NCBI GenBank assembly: GCA_017506865.1
Contig: JAFCMP010000529.1
Span: forward strand, 372,001-436,000
From: Tribonema minus
Taxonomy: Eukaryota; Sar; Xanthophyceae; Tribonematales; Tribonemataceae
Direction of reading: 5' to 3'
DNA length: 64,000 bases
Positions 46,192-56,971 of the stretch are shown here, piece after piece (position 1 is the first letter of the stretch; each line of letters opens with the position of its first letter). The position numbers were made by a program, and so were the translations under genes. The notes below the pieces were generated by a model. It did not search any database, had not been told where the DNA came from, and was given only the letters and a program-made list of their open reading frames with translations.

Positions 46192-48451
46192 TTTGCGACG
46201 TCGGACACACTGCAGTGCTGAGAAATTGAGTAGTGGCCCTGGATGGAGGAGCAGCAGCAGCAGCAGCACAGGTGCGGACCACATCATGGGCAGCAGCGTC
46301 AATAATCTCAGATGCTGAAGCACATACTATGTATACATAGTGTTACCACACAGTTGTAGGCAAGATATCCCTACATCGCAAGGCCTTTCTACATTTTTGG
46401 CACGCGCGCGATTCCGCACTACGCATGCATCAGATTCTGGAGTCATCATGCTGATTTTTGTGGTGGATACACACACGTTCACGCACCGCTGCAACATTAC
46501 CACTCATCAGCGCTCTGGAGTTTAGTTAACAATTGCCGCTCGAGAACCCAGCCAAGCTGCGAGCTGATTCTGGCGCCGACTCTCAATGGCTGCAACGCTT
46601 TCGGTGTTACTGCACAGAGCGCGCTGATAGATCATCTCAACGCACTGTTGCAACTGGACACATTTGTAATGCAGTCTTAAGGCTGCGGCCACCCGTTGCC
46701 GTAGCAAGCTCAAATATGCTATCAATGAAGTACTTACTACGTAGGTGACCGTCAGAACTGCAAAATGAGGTCTCCCGCAGTGTGAGCATTGCGCACAGCA
46801 GTGAGACAGAGGTTGTCACTCCGTATTACTAAGAATCATTTCACCACTGCGCTGTTAGAAAGTTAAAAAGAATGTCGTGAGCTAGAGGGCGGCATATTGC
46901 TTCGGTGCTGGCATTCCCGTTTGTTTGTACCCATACATTCCTCGGCCGCTCGCAAAGCCAGACTCTCGGAGAACTGCTGAGGCTGCTACGCCTGCCCCAG
47001 CTCCTGCTGCTCATATGTCTTTGGTGCAGAAAGACTGCAAAATGTATGCACAATCGTGCAGCAATTTTTCGGTGGTCAACAAAAGGGGGATCTGCCTCAA
47101 GAACTGTTACAGTCACTCCGCAACACCGGTTTCACGCTCAGCAGGCTGCTGCGATTGCACTACTGCACCTTACACGGCTCAGTGTCACTATATATAGTCT
47201 ATGGTATACACCAATAGTTGAACTTGACAAATCAGCCTCAACTGCAGCACCTTTTGGACCTACGGTTCAATCATAACTGCAATTGCTTTGTTGTGTTGAA
47301 CACACAATATCAATACAGTATTTCTTTACTGATCGTCACTCCGAGTCAGGGCGCGAAAAAGCCGAGATTCTGATGATTTATATTATACTTCGGAAGTAGC
47401 ACAAATCTACGTGTCATGTGTCTCAAGGACAGCTACATCTACACGACGTCGCCAAAAGGCACTGCAGAGTCTCCCCCCCCACTACGTCCTCATCCATCTG
47501 TCCGCCCCCGTATGTCCTCATCCATCTGTCCGCCCCATACATTATATTATTTCGTACTTCTGTACTTTTTAAAGATTGCTTCATTTTTGATCGAATGCTC
47601 TTGAGTTGATAGTATTTTGTATATATGGTCATGGCTCATGAGGAACATACTACAGTATGGTATGTTCATGACTCGTCCGTATATGCATGCGCATACATGA
47701 ATCTGATGTGCACAGCTGTGAGTGCGGGATATGTCAAAACGTGCACATGCATACTGCAGCTAGTTACTATGTATGTGCACATACTAGCTTTAGGCCACAG
47801 CAATGTATGCCATGGTGTGCGCTTGCTTGAATCTGTGTGTTGTGCTGCTCTTGCCTCATTTCGCTTTCAGTTAGCCTAGCTGCGGGTGGTGGTCAACTGA
47901 ACCTTTGACCTGGAAAAAAACACATTAAATGTATTCATTCTCAAACATTCTTCTCTTGCTTTTTTTGACACTTTCTTCGCTCCCCGTCACCCAATGATCC
48001 TGTTGAGAATTTGCCTAAAAGCTGGCAATAGCATTTGCTGCTGCTCATGCCATCAGTGAGGGAAGCCGCTGAGGCCTTCTGACTGGGGCAATCAATGCAA
48101 ACATAGGTACATGTGTAGTAATGGTCTCTGACAAATCACATTGGAGGATTAGACTACAGGTATGCATGTACCATCTGCAACATGACACGAGTGTCGATGA
48201 TTATAACAGTAGGCAACGACCCTATCCTCAAGCGATGATCAAGGTCACTATGCCAGTATATGTATCAACTACGTAATCAAAGACCCGGCACAGAACTTGG
48301 CACCTTTTGGCCGCCCGCGCCAATGAGCATTGTGTTCGAACCACACTTTAACGCTGATGCTTGATGCTTGTGCTGCGCACGCTACGAGGTACCGGCACTA
48401 CTCTTTCCATAGTTGAAGCGTACCTGTTCGGTTCGTGTGTGTCGTGTCCCT
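46192..48451. other. Upstream region of the Cys-rich gene; no gene supported
   Basis: Low-GC sequence with short frames. A small Cys-containing plus-strand frame at 47,014-47,197 (after a cag) has no partner exons. A two-copy block CCTCATCCATCTGTCCGCCC occurs at 47,487 and 47,517, and a partial dispersed repeat at 47,343-47,368. Confidence 0.4.
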
Positions 48452-49051
48452 ATGCTGTCGCAATTCCTTGCTGCTGATGCGATGGCAGGCCGCCGTCGAG
48501 TTTGCACGAGGCACGAGGCAGCCTGGTGCGATGTCCAAATTTTCTCTCTCTCCGCCAGATACAAACTCATCCGAACAGCAACTGCACAACTCACCGAACA
48601 GCAATTTGAACTTCTTGAACTCACCAAGATACGCGACACCAAGCTAAAACGGGCCCTCCTTGCTCTCGAGGTACGCTACCAAGGTGAATTTGTCGAACCT
48701 CGCCCTGTACTAGTGCAGTTACGCCACCGACATCGCCCAGCTATCGTATTCCAAGGTTTACCCTGATGGGGTTTGGCTTCATGACAGAATAGTTCACTAC
48801 TAGTAACTTCAGCAATCATTGCAACACATCCAGCAGCTGCAATGATATTTTTTTTAGTGCTCGATCGGGCGAGTCCAAACTGCCGTCGAAGCAATTGCAT
48901 TAATGCATTTGTATCACTTTCCGTGCGTGCCCCGCGTCTTGAACAGACCCTCGCATCATCACCCCCACCAGGACAACATGATCACCCACCACCAAGACAC
49001 CATGGTGCTTTGAGACCTCAAGTCAGCACTGCTCAGACACATGTGCGCTGA
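48452..49051 (+). CDS. Small candidate gene, two exons, unknown
   Basis: Exon 48452-48670 ends at CTC-GAG before gtacgc. Exon 48947-49051 begins after gaacag and ends in TGA. They are in phase and give 107 residues. The first exon contains a stretch likely to be an alpha-helix or coiled coil (QLTEQQFELLELTKIRDTKL), and the second is Pro/His-rich (PPPGQHDHPPPRHHG). A cag at 48,556 could be an internal acceptor, so the first part may be an intron. A second frame over the same bases is also open. No family recognised. Confidence 0.35.
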
Positions 49052-49261
49052 ATGAATAGCAGTTACAACAGTGCATAGCGGGGCAATTCAGAAGGCTATG
49101 GCATGCACCCCTTCGAGTTCAATCAATCCAGAACGGTGACCGGCCCTGATTGGCGTGAAAACGACCCGAATGCTAAAAAGCGACGCCAAGGCAAAGTAGC
49201 CTTCCTTGTGTCATGGGACATTGTGAACTGCACCATTGCATTCACAGGAAACGCACGATTC

Positions 49262-49470
49262 GAATGACCTACTTCAAGTTCAAGTTGAAGTTGATCAACA
49301 GGGACTTAGGTAACTTCAACATACCAACTTCAACTGATGCTCAGAATTCCAACTTCAATTATATATTGAACTTCAACATCTTTTGCACTTTTGAAACTTC
49401 AATATCAATATGCTCTACCTCAGCAAGCCGGCCACCACAGTCAGAAGTTATGGTAACTTCAACATCATAG
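49262..49470. repeat. Cluster of AACTTCAA / TTGAAGTT motifs
   Basis: The octamer AACTTCAA or its complement, exact or with one change, occurs more than ten times in about 200 bases. Similar smaller clusters lie at 20,710-20,735, 22,602-22,617, 41,272-41,302, 58,260-58,520 and 63,436-63,478. Confidence 0.65.
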
Positions 49471-49629
49471 AGATACTTCAACTGCGTTGTTTGGGCTGAT
49501 CATTATTGTTGGCTGCTAACCCAAGTCGCTTTCTAGCATCCAGGGTCGCTTTCATGCCAATTAAGGCCTCACCGGGTTACCGTTACGCCCTTACTAAGGC
49601 TTAAGGCTACTGTTACAGTATATATGGAC

Positions 49630-50520
49630 TGGTATTTGTAAAGGCCCAAGGGAGGCCGGGTTGCCTATGTAATCGAAAAGCTTGCGTCAACGCAGCAGCC
49701 TAGTCTGCACTGTGTCCTAGAAGCTTGGATACCGGCGCTGCAACACAGCCCAGCATTTGCGCTCCGCGTGTGTACGCCATGATGACGCGCTCCGCCAACT
49801 CCCGCGCCAGCGACATGCTCAGTTCAATGAGGATCTGACGCTTAGCTAACCCGGCCTTGCGTAACACATCTGCCTTTCCCCCCCCTGAGCACAGTGCTGA
49901 ATGCATTGCCAACTCCTTGACAAAAGTCTTGTCTGCTTGCCCTGCAGCCGTCCGTACGACTCCTGCACGAATGGCACAAAAGCCCAAGATGACGTCAAGG
50001 TCAGGGTGCCGGTGTGGTGCTTGACCTTCGCGTCCTCCCCCACCCCAGCAGCATAGCCGTCCGTGTTCGAGGCATTTGTTTTGCCTGTCAGGTACGAGCT
50101 CGCTGTGGGTGCGCACACACTTGTCTAGCACTATTCCCTTGTTACAGTATGCACTGCTAAAGTGCAGACACCCTGGGTCAATGACTGTGTCCGTCCGGTA
50201 CCTTGAAGACGCTAGCGTCCTCATTGCGGACAATAGAGACATGGTGCTGTCTCAAGATACGCTGCAGGCACCGCTTTTGGGCAGTGTGTCGCGTTGTGCC
50301 CCCGTATGTGCTGGCTGGGGCAGCTGATCGCATGCGTGGAGGTGGGGCTCACGTCACTGCACCGCCATGGGCACACCTCGCCCTGCATGCCCCACCCGTC
50401 TATGAAGATCGCAACCAAAATCATTGTGGCTACTGCCGTACTGGACATGGGCGCCGCACCCGGGCGGTCATTGGCAGCGGGTGGCACGCTCATCCACGCC
50501 ATTGCCCCCGGACGCACGCT
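49630..50520 (-). mobile_element. 5'-truncated retroelement copy, inverted
   Basis: The minus strand matches the 3' part of the element at 54,020-54,890: the zinc-finger and restriction-like endonuclease region, the C-terminal tail ending ...LLGHSAD with a stop at 49,700, and about 70 bases of 3' untranslated sequence. The match begins abruptly at 50,520, as expected of 5' truncation during target-primed insertion. Upstream of about 49,900 the frame is broken, while the tail reads through the C8 run at 49,878-49,885 in frame, unlike the longer copy. Confidence 0.75.
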
Positions 50521-50806
50521 GTTACAGTACTCCAGAACGCCCTTGGGCTACTAGTACTGTACTATAGTATGAGTGGTGCGTGCACGCCTTCAGGTTGTCT
50601 TCCCTTTCGAGATTGCACCCGTGAGCTCTTCCTCACACTACTGGCATGTGCGGTGCTCTTCTTCCCGGATTCGCTTGGCTCCGTGTAGTACTTGAGCACA
50701 GCCATGAGCTGTAGCCTGCTGATAGTATTACTTGCAACCGCGCCCTACAACCTTGCTGTCGCAGGTGCACAACGCTGGAGTAAGACCTCCGCCAGGGGCG
50801 CCCCTA

Positions 50807-50965
50807 TACGATATTGACTCAATGCCGCGGCGGTGCGGGCTTGTTTCAGCTATAGCTATGCCGCGGCGGTGCGGGCTCGTTTCAGCTATAGCGGTGCGGG
50901 CTCGTTTCAGCTATAGCTATAGCTGAAACCAGCCCGCACCGCCGCGGCATTGAGTCAATATCGTA
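50807..50965. repeat. Long hairpin with internal tandem repeats
   Basis: TACGATATTGACTC starts the left arm and its exact complement ends the right arm. The arms continue inward through CCGCGGCGGTGCGGGC and GTTTCAGCTATAGC, about 50 bases each. The left side also carries one full and one partial extra tandem copy of the inner block, so the hairpin can form in different registers. No coding capacity. Confidence 0.85.
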
Positions 50966-51259
50966 ACAACGCCAACATCCCGCGCCTCAACGGCGCACGC
51001 TGCAGCTGACGTTTGACATCTTGAGTGTTTGAGCCCGCCACAGTGAATGTAATGTCTCGACAACTGATGGGCTAAGGCTTGTGCAATGCAGTAGCTCCTC
51101 GAGATGTACTTGGCTTCAAGTTGGCTTGGCTTGGGGGCACTCATCTAGTTGCTCGGAGTCCTCCCAGAAGTCAACGTCAAGTGTTGCACCTTCCCAGCGT
51201 ATGAATACTTGTGGACTTGTATCTACTACTAGTAGTAGAAGTAGAGACAGGCCCCAGGC

Positions 51260-51575
51260 CAAGGGAGCCTGCCAGTGAGGGCGGCCGGGTGTGCTATGCA
51301 ATCGTGAAGTTTGTTCCTACTATGGTACTAGGAGTACGCAGCAGCCTACTACTAGTAGTACTAGTAAACTGCACTGCACCACCCTAAGAGCTTGGACACC
51401 GGCGCTGCAACGTGTTGAACACCGTGTGACCCCAATATTTGTGCTTCAATAAGTTCGCGTGTGTACGCCATGATGCGCTCTGCCAGCTCCTGCGCCATGG
51501 CAATGACATGCTTAGCATTAGGTACTGCAGGCGGTGACCCCACGGCGCCTCCGCGCTGCCACTGCTACACATGTT
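51260..51575 (-). mobile_element. Third fragment of the retroelement (3' end only)
   Basis: The minus strand reads AMAQELAERIMAYTRE, then HVAAPVSKLLG, matching the C-terminal tail of the other two copies (ARELAERVMAYTRG, CVAAPVFKLLG), followed by a related 3' untranslated stretch. It is more diverged and has ACTAGTAGT microsatellites at both sides (51,222-51,240 and 51,343-51,362). Confidence 0.65.
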
Positions 51576-52258
51576 AAAGGATCACCCCTACTTACACCCG
51601 CTGGAAGTTGTTAAACCCTTCTTGGTGACCTGCATAGATGTGCGTGTAGGCTATCCGCCGATGTCCACCATGATGGTGCAGAAGACACGCGGCCTGCACA
51701 CGCTCCCCCGGGCCGCCGCACTCCGCTGGACCCGCTATTAGTAACTGATTATTGTACTGTACTAGTAGGGCCCTGGGCAATGCCATATACGAAAGGCTTC
51801 TTGCTGAAAAGCGCACTCGCTTTGCTTCAAAGACAATTGTCGAACCCCCCACAACTTGAACTGATGTTGCAGTAGCTCATGGGCTCCGTGTCTGCAGCTG
51901 TCATAGTACATGCGTGCGCGGCACATGGTAGTATCACACTTGCTCTCTAGCGCTGAATGACTGCCGTAGTCCAAATGCCTCTGCAACCTCGTTGTTCTCG
52001 CGGAGCACCTTCAAGCTGGCACAGTCACGGTGCAGCGCATGGTGTTGCACGGTCTTGTTGATTGGCAATGACTTGGCTGAGCGCTGACGTTCAAGAATAT
52101 CAAACACCAACTGTGGACAGTGTCACAGAAGGACTCCGGATGTGTGCCAGGCCTGACCAGAGGTTGTCTAAGTTTGCCTATGAAAATTTAATGTAGTGCA
52201 AATTGAATGCGGACCTCACGACCAGTTACTACTGTAACAGCCACTGGCACGTGCAGTA
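51576..52258. other. No gene recognised upstream of the retroelement ORF
   Basis: This stretch does not encode the missing N-terminal half of the reverse transcriptase in any frame I can see, so the element at 52,259 is truncated or rearranged at its 5' end. Confidence 0.45.
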
Positions 52259-54837
52259 ATGCTCTTCTGTCCGGAGCTGCTCCCACACTTTGAGTCCGTA
52301 TACTGTGGTGACACTGCCCCAGAGATGCGAGTGGAGGTGAACGGTCAAGCTCGCATTATCTGCTCCCACCTAGGGTGCCAGCAAGGGGACCCTCTAGGGC
52401 CGCTGTACTTTGCAGTGGCAGCGGCCTTCCTGCTCTTCTACCCTGATGGAGTGAATGCGACGCCCGGCAGTATGCCGGCCTACGGCCACAGCACAGCGGA
52501 ACCGCCAGCCCCACACTGCGCTTTCCTGGATGACCTCAACGTGCTGCAAGCTGCCTACTTCGACGATGCAGCGGCCGCTGGGGTGGCAGAGGTGATCCGT
52601 CGGCTTGCGGCAGGGGGCCTACGCGTTCGACCAGACAAGTCGCTGGCCATCGCCATGCGCGGCACAGTGTTTGATGAAGCGGCCAGAGCACGCCTGCGCG
52701 CCCTTGACATACCGTTTGTGGACGCCACCATGCCAGAATCCAGTCAGGGCTTTACGTCGGTCGGGGTACCTGTAGGGCACCCAGCCTATGTGCATGCTGC
52801 CATGAGCAAGCATCTTGTTGACGCAGGGACATGGCGATTGTCGTGGCAGCTAGCTGGAATGGCGCGGCATCACCTACAGGCAGCACAGTTCATTCTGCAC
52901 AGGTCACTGACGAAGCGCATGGGCTTCTTAGCTCGGGTCGTTGACACGGCTTTGAGTGAGACATGGCTGCACGCATTTGACGGGTTCTGTGCATGGACGC
53001 TTGAACGCATGCTGCACCTGCACGGCTGCGCTACCGCGGCAGTCATGAAGTCACACCTGCTGGCCGCCTGCACTGCTGGTGACAATGAGGTAGCCAGCAG
53101 TGGCAGCATGCTGGTATTGCCGCGCTTGGGCCCGCCAGAACTCACGGACATCGCAGTGCCACTGCGGGCGTCACGGTTGCCGGAGCGACGAGGCGGTCTG
53201 GGCATGCCGCTTTTGGGGCTACTGGCACCAGCCGCATACACGGCCCAGGCATGCACAACACTGCGGCCTGCAATAATTCATGCCACTGTGGCAGCAGGGG
53301 CCCTGAGGCTCGGCACTGACGAACACGGCGCAGTCACCTGGTTCGCGCAGCACTCATGCGCAATACGCGAGGACCAGGGACTGCCGCCAATCATCGAGGC
53401 CGTGCGACGCTCTACGCGAGCGCTGACCGCTGATGGCGGCGAAAAATCACGCACAGCTGTGGCCGAGCAGCTCCCAGCATCGTTGCTACGGTGGGCAGCA
53501 GATACGACGGCCGCAGCGTCGACGCTCCCCACTGCGGTGCAAGCGATCTATGCCGCAACTGCCGTCACGGAGACGGGGACCACTGAGCCAGCCCCACACA
53601 CCCACGGCATTGTGCCTGGCGCCGAGGCGGCTGCTGCGGCGGCGACCGTACCTGACCCTCAAGCCGCTGCCGCAGCTGCCTCTTCAACGCCCGCTAAAAC
53701 ACAAAGCGCGGAAGAAAGCAGCTGCAGCGGCGGGCAGGAGGACGACGACGACGACTGGGAGGCCTATGCTGACGAGATCTGCAGGAAGGTAGTGCCCCGC
53801 CGCCGGTGCGGTCACTTCACGCACGGACTACAAGCCGGCCTTTCAAATGTTCTTCGACGTCAATACGAGGACTGCCTGGTGGAGGACCTAGAGGCTGCCT
53901 CAGCTGGTGCCGTGGGCAAGCCGACGCAGGCTACACTTATTGGTGACTCGCGTGACACCAGCCGCCGCCGCCAACAGGCTAGCGCGCGGGTCCTGGCGCA
54001 GCTGCGCAGCCAGCGTGCGTCCGGGGCAATGGCGTGGATGAGCGTGCCACCCGCTGCCAATGACCGCCCGGGTGCGGCGCCCATGTCCAGTATGGCAGCG
54101 GCCACGATGATTTTGGTTGCGATCTTCATAGACGGGTGGGGCATACAGGGCGAGGTGTGCCCATGGCGGTGCAGTGACGTGAGCCCCACCTCCACGCATG
54201 CGATCAGCTGCCCCAGCCAGCACATACGGGGGCACAACGCGACACACACTGCCCAAAAGCGGTGCCTACAGCGCATCTTGAGACAGCACCATGTCTCTAT
54301 TGTCCGCAATGAGGACGCTAGCGTCTTCAAGGTACCGGGGTATCGGGCGGACACAGTCATTGACCCAGGGTGTCTGCACTTTGGCAGTGCATACCAAAAC
54401 AAGGGAATAGTGCTAGACACAAGTGTGCGCGCGCCCACAGCGAGCTCGTACCTGACAGGCAGAACAAATGCCTCGAACACGGACGGCTATGCTGCTGGGG
54501 TGGGGGAGGACGCGAAGGTCAAGCACCACACCGGCACCCTGACCTTGACGTCATCTTGGGCTTTTGTGCCATTCGTGCAGGAGTCGTACGGACGGCTGGA
54601 CAAGCAGACAAGCCTTTTTGTTAAGGAGTTGGCAATGCACTCAGCACTGTGTTCAGGGGGGGGGAGGCAGATGTGTTACGCAAGGCCGGGTTAGCTAAGC
54701 GTCAGATCCACATTGAGCTGAGCATATCGCTGGCGCGGGAGTTGGCGGAGCGCGTCATGGCATACACACGTGGAGCGCGAATGCTGGGCTGTGTTGCGGC
54801 GCCGGTATTCAAACTCCTAGGGCACAGCGCAGACTAG
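52259..54837 (+). mobile_element. Non-LTR retroelement: reverse transcriptase and restriction-like endonuclease
   Basis: An 811-codon frame (52,259-54,694) starts inside a reverse transcriptase: QGDPLGP (residues 42-48) is the conserved motif before the palm, and FLDD (89-92) stands at the catalytic YxDD position. A thumb-like region, an alanine-rich linker and an acidic run follow. Then come a CCHC-like finger (CPWRC, later H, C, H around 634-660) and RADTVID plus VLDTSV (about 697-720), typical of the PD-(D/E)xK endonuclease at the C-terminus of some non-LTR elements. The frame breaks at a G9 run (54,656-54,664); the next frame continues to the true tail and stop at 54,837, as in the 49.7 kb copy. 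The fingers of the RT are missing, so this copy is 5' truncated and unlikely to be active. Confidence 0.85.
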
Positions 54838-55480
54838 GCTGCTGCGTTGACGCAAGCTTTTCGATTGCATAGGCGGGCCTTTATAAATACAAGTCCATAC
54901 GTACTGCAGAAGAAAGGGGGTTCAACTTGCGGCGGTTGCGCGATTGCAGGCACTGGCAGTGTTGTGAGCAAAGCTGAAATTAATAATATGAGGCAACCAG
55001 TCAGACTGAGTCCAATTGTTCTTCAAGTTGGCACTATCAACCAACATGGCGACCCCCTGGGCCAGCTTCTTCATGAAACGCTTAAAAATTGCTGTTTCAA
55101 AATTGTTCTGAATGCCCATCTGCTTACCATTGTAAATAGCTTGTAAAAGGTCTGCCATGAACTGGAAGAGACTGCCGCGCTCACTGCAGCTGAGCTCGGG
55201 GGGCATAAGAGCTCGGAGTGCTGTGCTGGTCAACTAAAGTAGACTCAACTACTACTAGTTTATACTATAGTACTACATAGTACAGCAGCATCGCACGTGA
55301 CTGTAGCCCGGGGCCCCAGGTTTCAAATTGTGTGTGTATATTATATACATGTATATATACTAAGTCCAATTGCTTACTTTAAGTTACTTATTTTCCAACC
55401 AAAGGTGTTTCAAACATCACGGTGCACCATGATGGTACGACTCGCAACCATTAGGCAGCGGGCACGCCTTTTAAAGAATT
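54838..55480. other. Element 3' end and an unidentified open frame
   Basis: About 60 bases after the element stop match the 3' untranslated part of the 49.7 kb copy. On the minus strand 54,922-55,233 is an open frame with protein-like composition (ERGSLFQFMADLLQAIYNGK, NNFETAIFKRFMKKLAQGV) that I do not recognise; it may be an exon or a piece of another element. TA-rich and ACTAGT-type simple repeats follow. Confidence 0.4.
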
Positions 55481-55805
55481 CTGAGCCGGGTGCAGGGCAC
55501 TCTGGCAGGCGGGCACTTGTTTGCGTGCATGATCACTACGTTAGTATTGAAGTACCTGAGCGCATGTGCGCTCGCAAAAAAAGCATGAGCTCAGAGCTCT
55601 GGGCCGCACATAATATTCTAATAGTACGTGATCATCGCATGATGCACTCCCGGATGGCATGCGCCCGCGGGCCCCCTGACTCAGCTGCTGCGATGACCAG
55701 GATTAGTAAACACGTGCGTGCATACACACTACTAGTAGTCGCATGCGATCGCAGTACATACTACAAGTGCGACAGCGGCAACGGCAGCGGCAGCAGCAGC
55801 TAGCT
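55480..55805. repeat. Diverged copy of the tRNA-headed repeat
   Basis: It has GCGTGCATGATCACTACG, ACCTGAGCGCATGTGCGCTCG, CGCATGATGCACTCCCG, an ACTAGTAGTCGCATG segment and a final GGCAACGGCAGCGGCAGCAG run, in the same order as the better copies but heavily diverged. Confidence 0.55.
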
Positions 55806-56007
55806 CATGAGGCGTGTTGAGACAGGGCCACTTCCAATTGACAATGTACCATAAAAGGATGCGCACTATCTGGTCAGACTTTTTCATCAGCCAGATGGCC
55901 AGTTGCCTCACATACACCCCTACCTCACAGGCTGCCGGCTGTGCTGCTGTCAGCCCATATGGCATATGCAAACACATGTGCAGTCACTGAGTCAAGGTGA
56001 CTGCCAG

Positions 56008-56150
56008 GTACTTTTTATTAATTCTCGCTCAGGGCGCCAGGTACTACTACATAGTACTCCGCACTCACTGACAGTCTGCCAGTCGCATTCATGCTACGTG
56101 AGTGCGCGCTCGCCCAATGAGCTAGTAGGTTAGTAAGTTAGTAAAACGTT
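56008..56150 (-). repeat. Short dispersed repeat next to a tRNA-headed fragment
   Basis: 56,008-56,038 is a reverse-oriented copy of the short dispersed repeat (GTACTTTTTATTAATTCTC then GCTCAGGGCGC). It is followed by CATGCTACGTGAGTGCGCG-CTCGCCCAATGAGCTAG, the tRNA-like head of the larger repeat. Confidence 0.6.
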
Positions 56151-56184
56151 GAACCCCACCCTCTCCAATGGCATGACATTGTGA

Positions 56185-56600
56185 TGCACTCCCATGCGCC
56201 CGCAGGCCCCCTCACTGACAGGCTAAGCCGCGGCACCATGACGATCATGCTCCACACTTTCGCAATCATTGTGTGTGTGCGCACGTGCCACATACCCACT
56301 ACAGGACTCGTGGTACATGTATACTACGAGTGCAGTGCCAGCAGTGGCAGCACATGAGGCCGCCGCCTGACAGTGTGCGCGCGCGGCATGATGATGTAGT
56401 GACTGAGTCACGGTGCTGCTGCAGCAGCAGTAGTCGTTGTCACTACTGTGCTGCCTTCAGCCTAGTAGTAAATACACACATTGTCAGTCACGGTGTGTAC
56501 TACGGTCTATCATGAAGCCGATGGAGCAAGGTGTACAAGCATGCAAAGGCTAGATGTACTTTTTATTAATTCTCGCTCAGGGCGCGAAAAAGCCCAGATG
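56185..56600. repeat. tRNA-headed repeat fragment and dispersed repeat copy
   Basis: 56,185-56,470 shares GATGCACTCCCATGCGCCCG, GTGCCACATACCCACTAC, GTACATGTATACTACGAG and GTTGTCACTACTGTGCTGC with the 325-base unit. At 56,552-56,596 lies a good reverse copy of the short dispersed repeat, including the GGGCGCGAAAAAGCC end. Confidence 0.6.
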
Positions 56601-56971
56601 ATGGTCTAACTTGGTGCTGCTGTACGGAATCTGCATGTCGTGTGACTTCTGAAAGTGTCCCAACAACAACCACTCAAACGCCGCCGCTAGATGTACTACT
56701 AGTAGCATCATGACACCTTCAAGTTGTGGTGCGTCACACAGGACCCACTGGCATGCCTACACCCACTGGCAGGCAAGGCTGTGGATACCATTATGTACAA
56801 GGCCGCAGAGCGCATCGTGTATGCACTGCGGCACATGGGCAATGAAAGTCGTGATTTATCAAGGCCCTCCCTTAACATAGGTGCCCGTCCACTGGCACCA
56901 AGGTTTGATGAAGGGGGAGGGGGGGTTGCCAATCAGTGATCAACATAGCCTGCGGCACATCATGGACCTCC

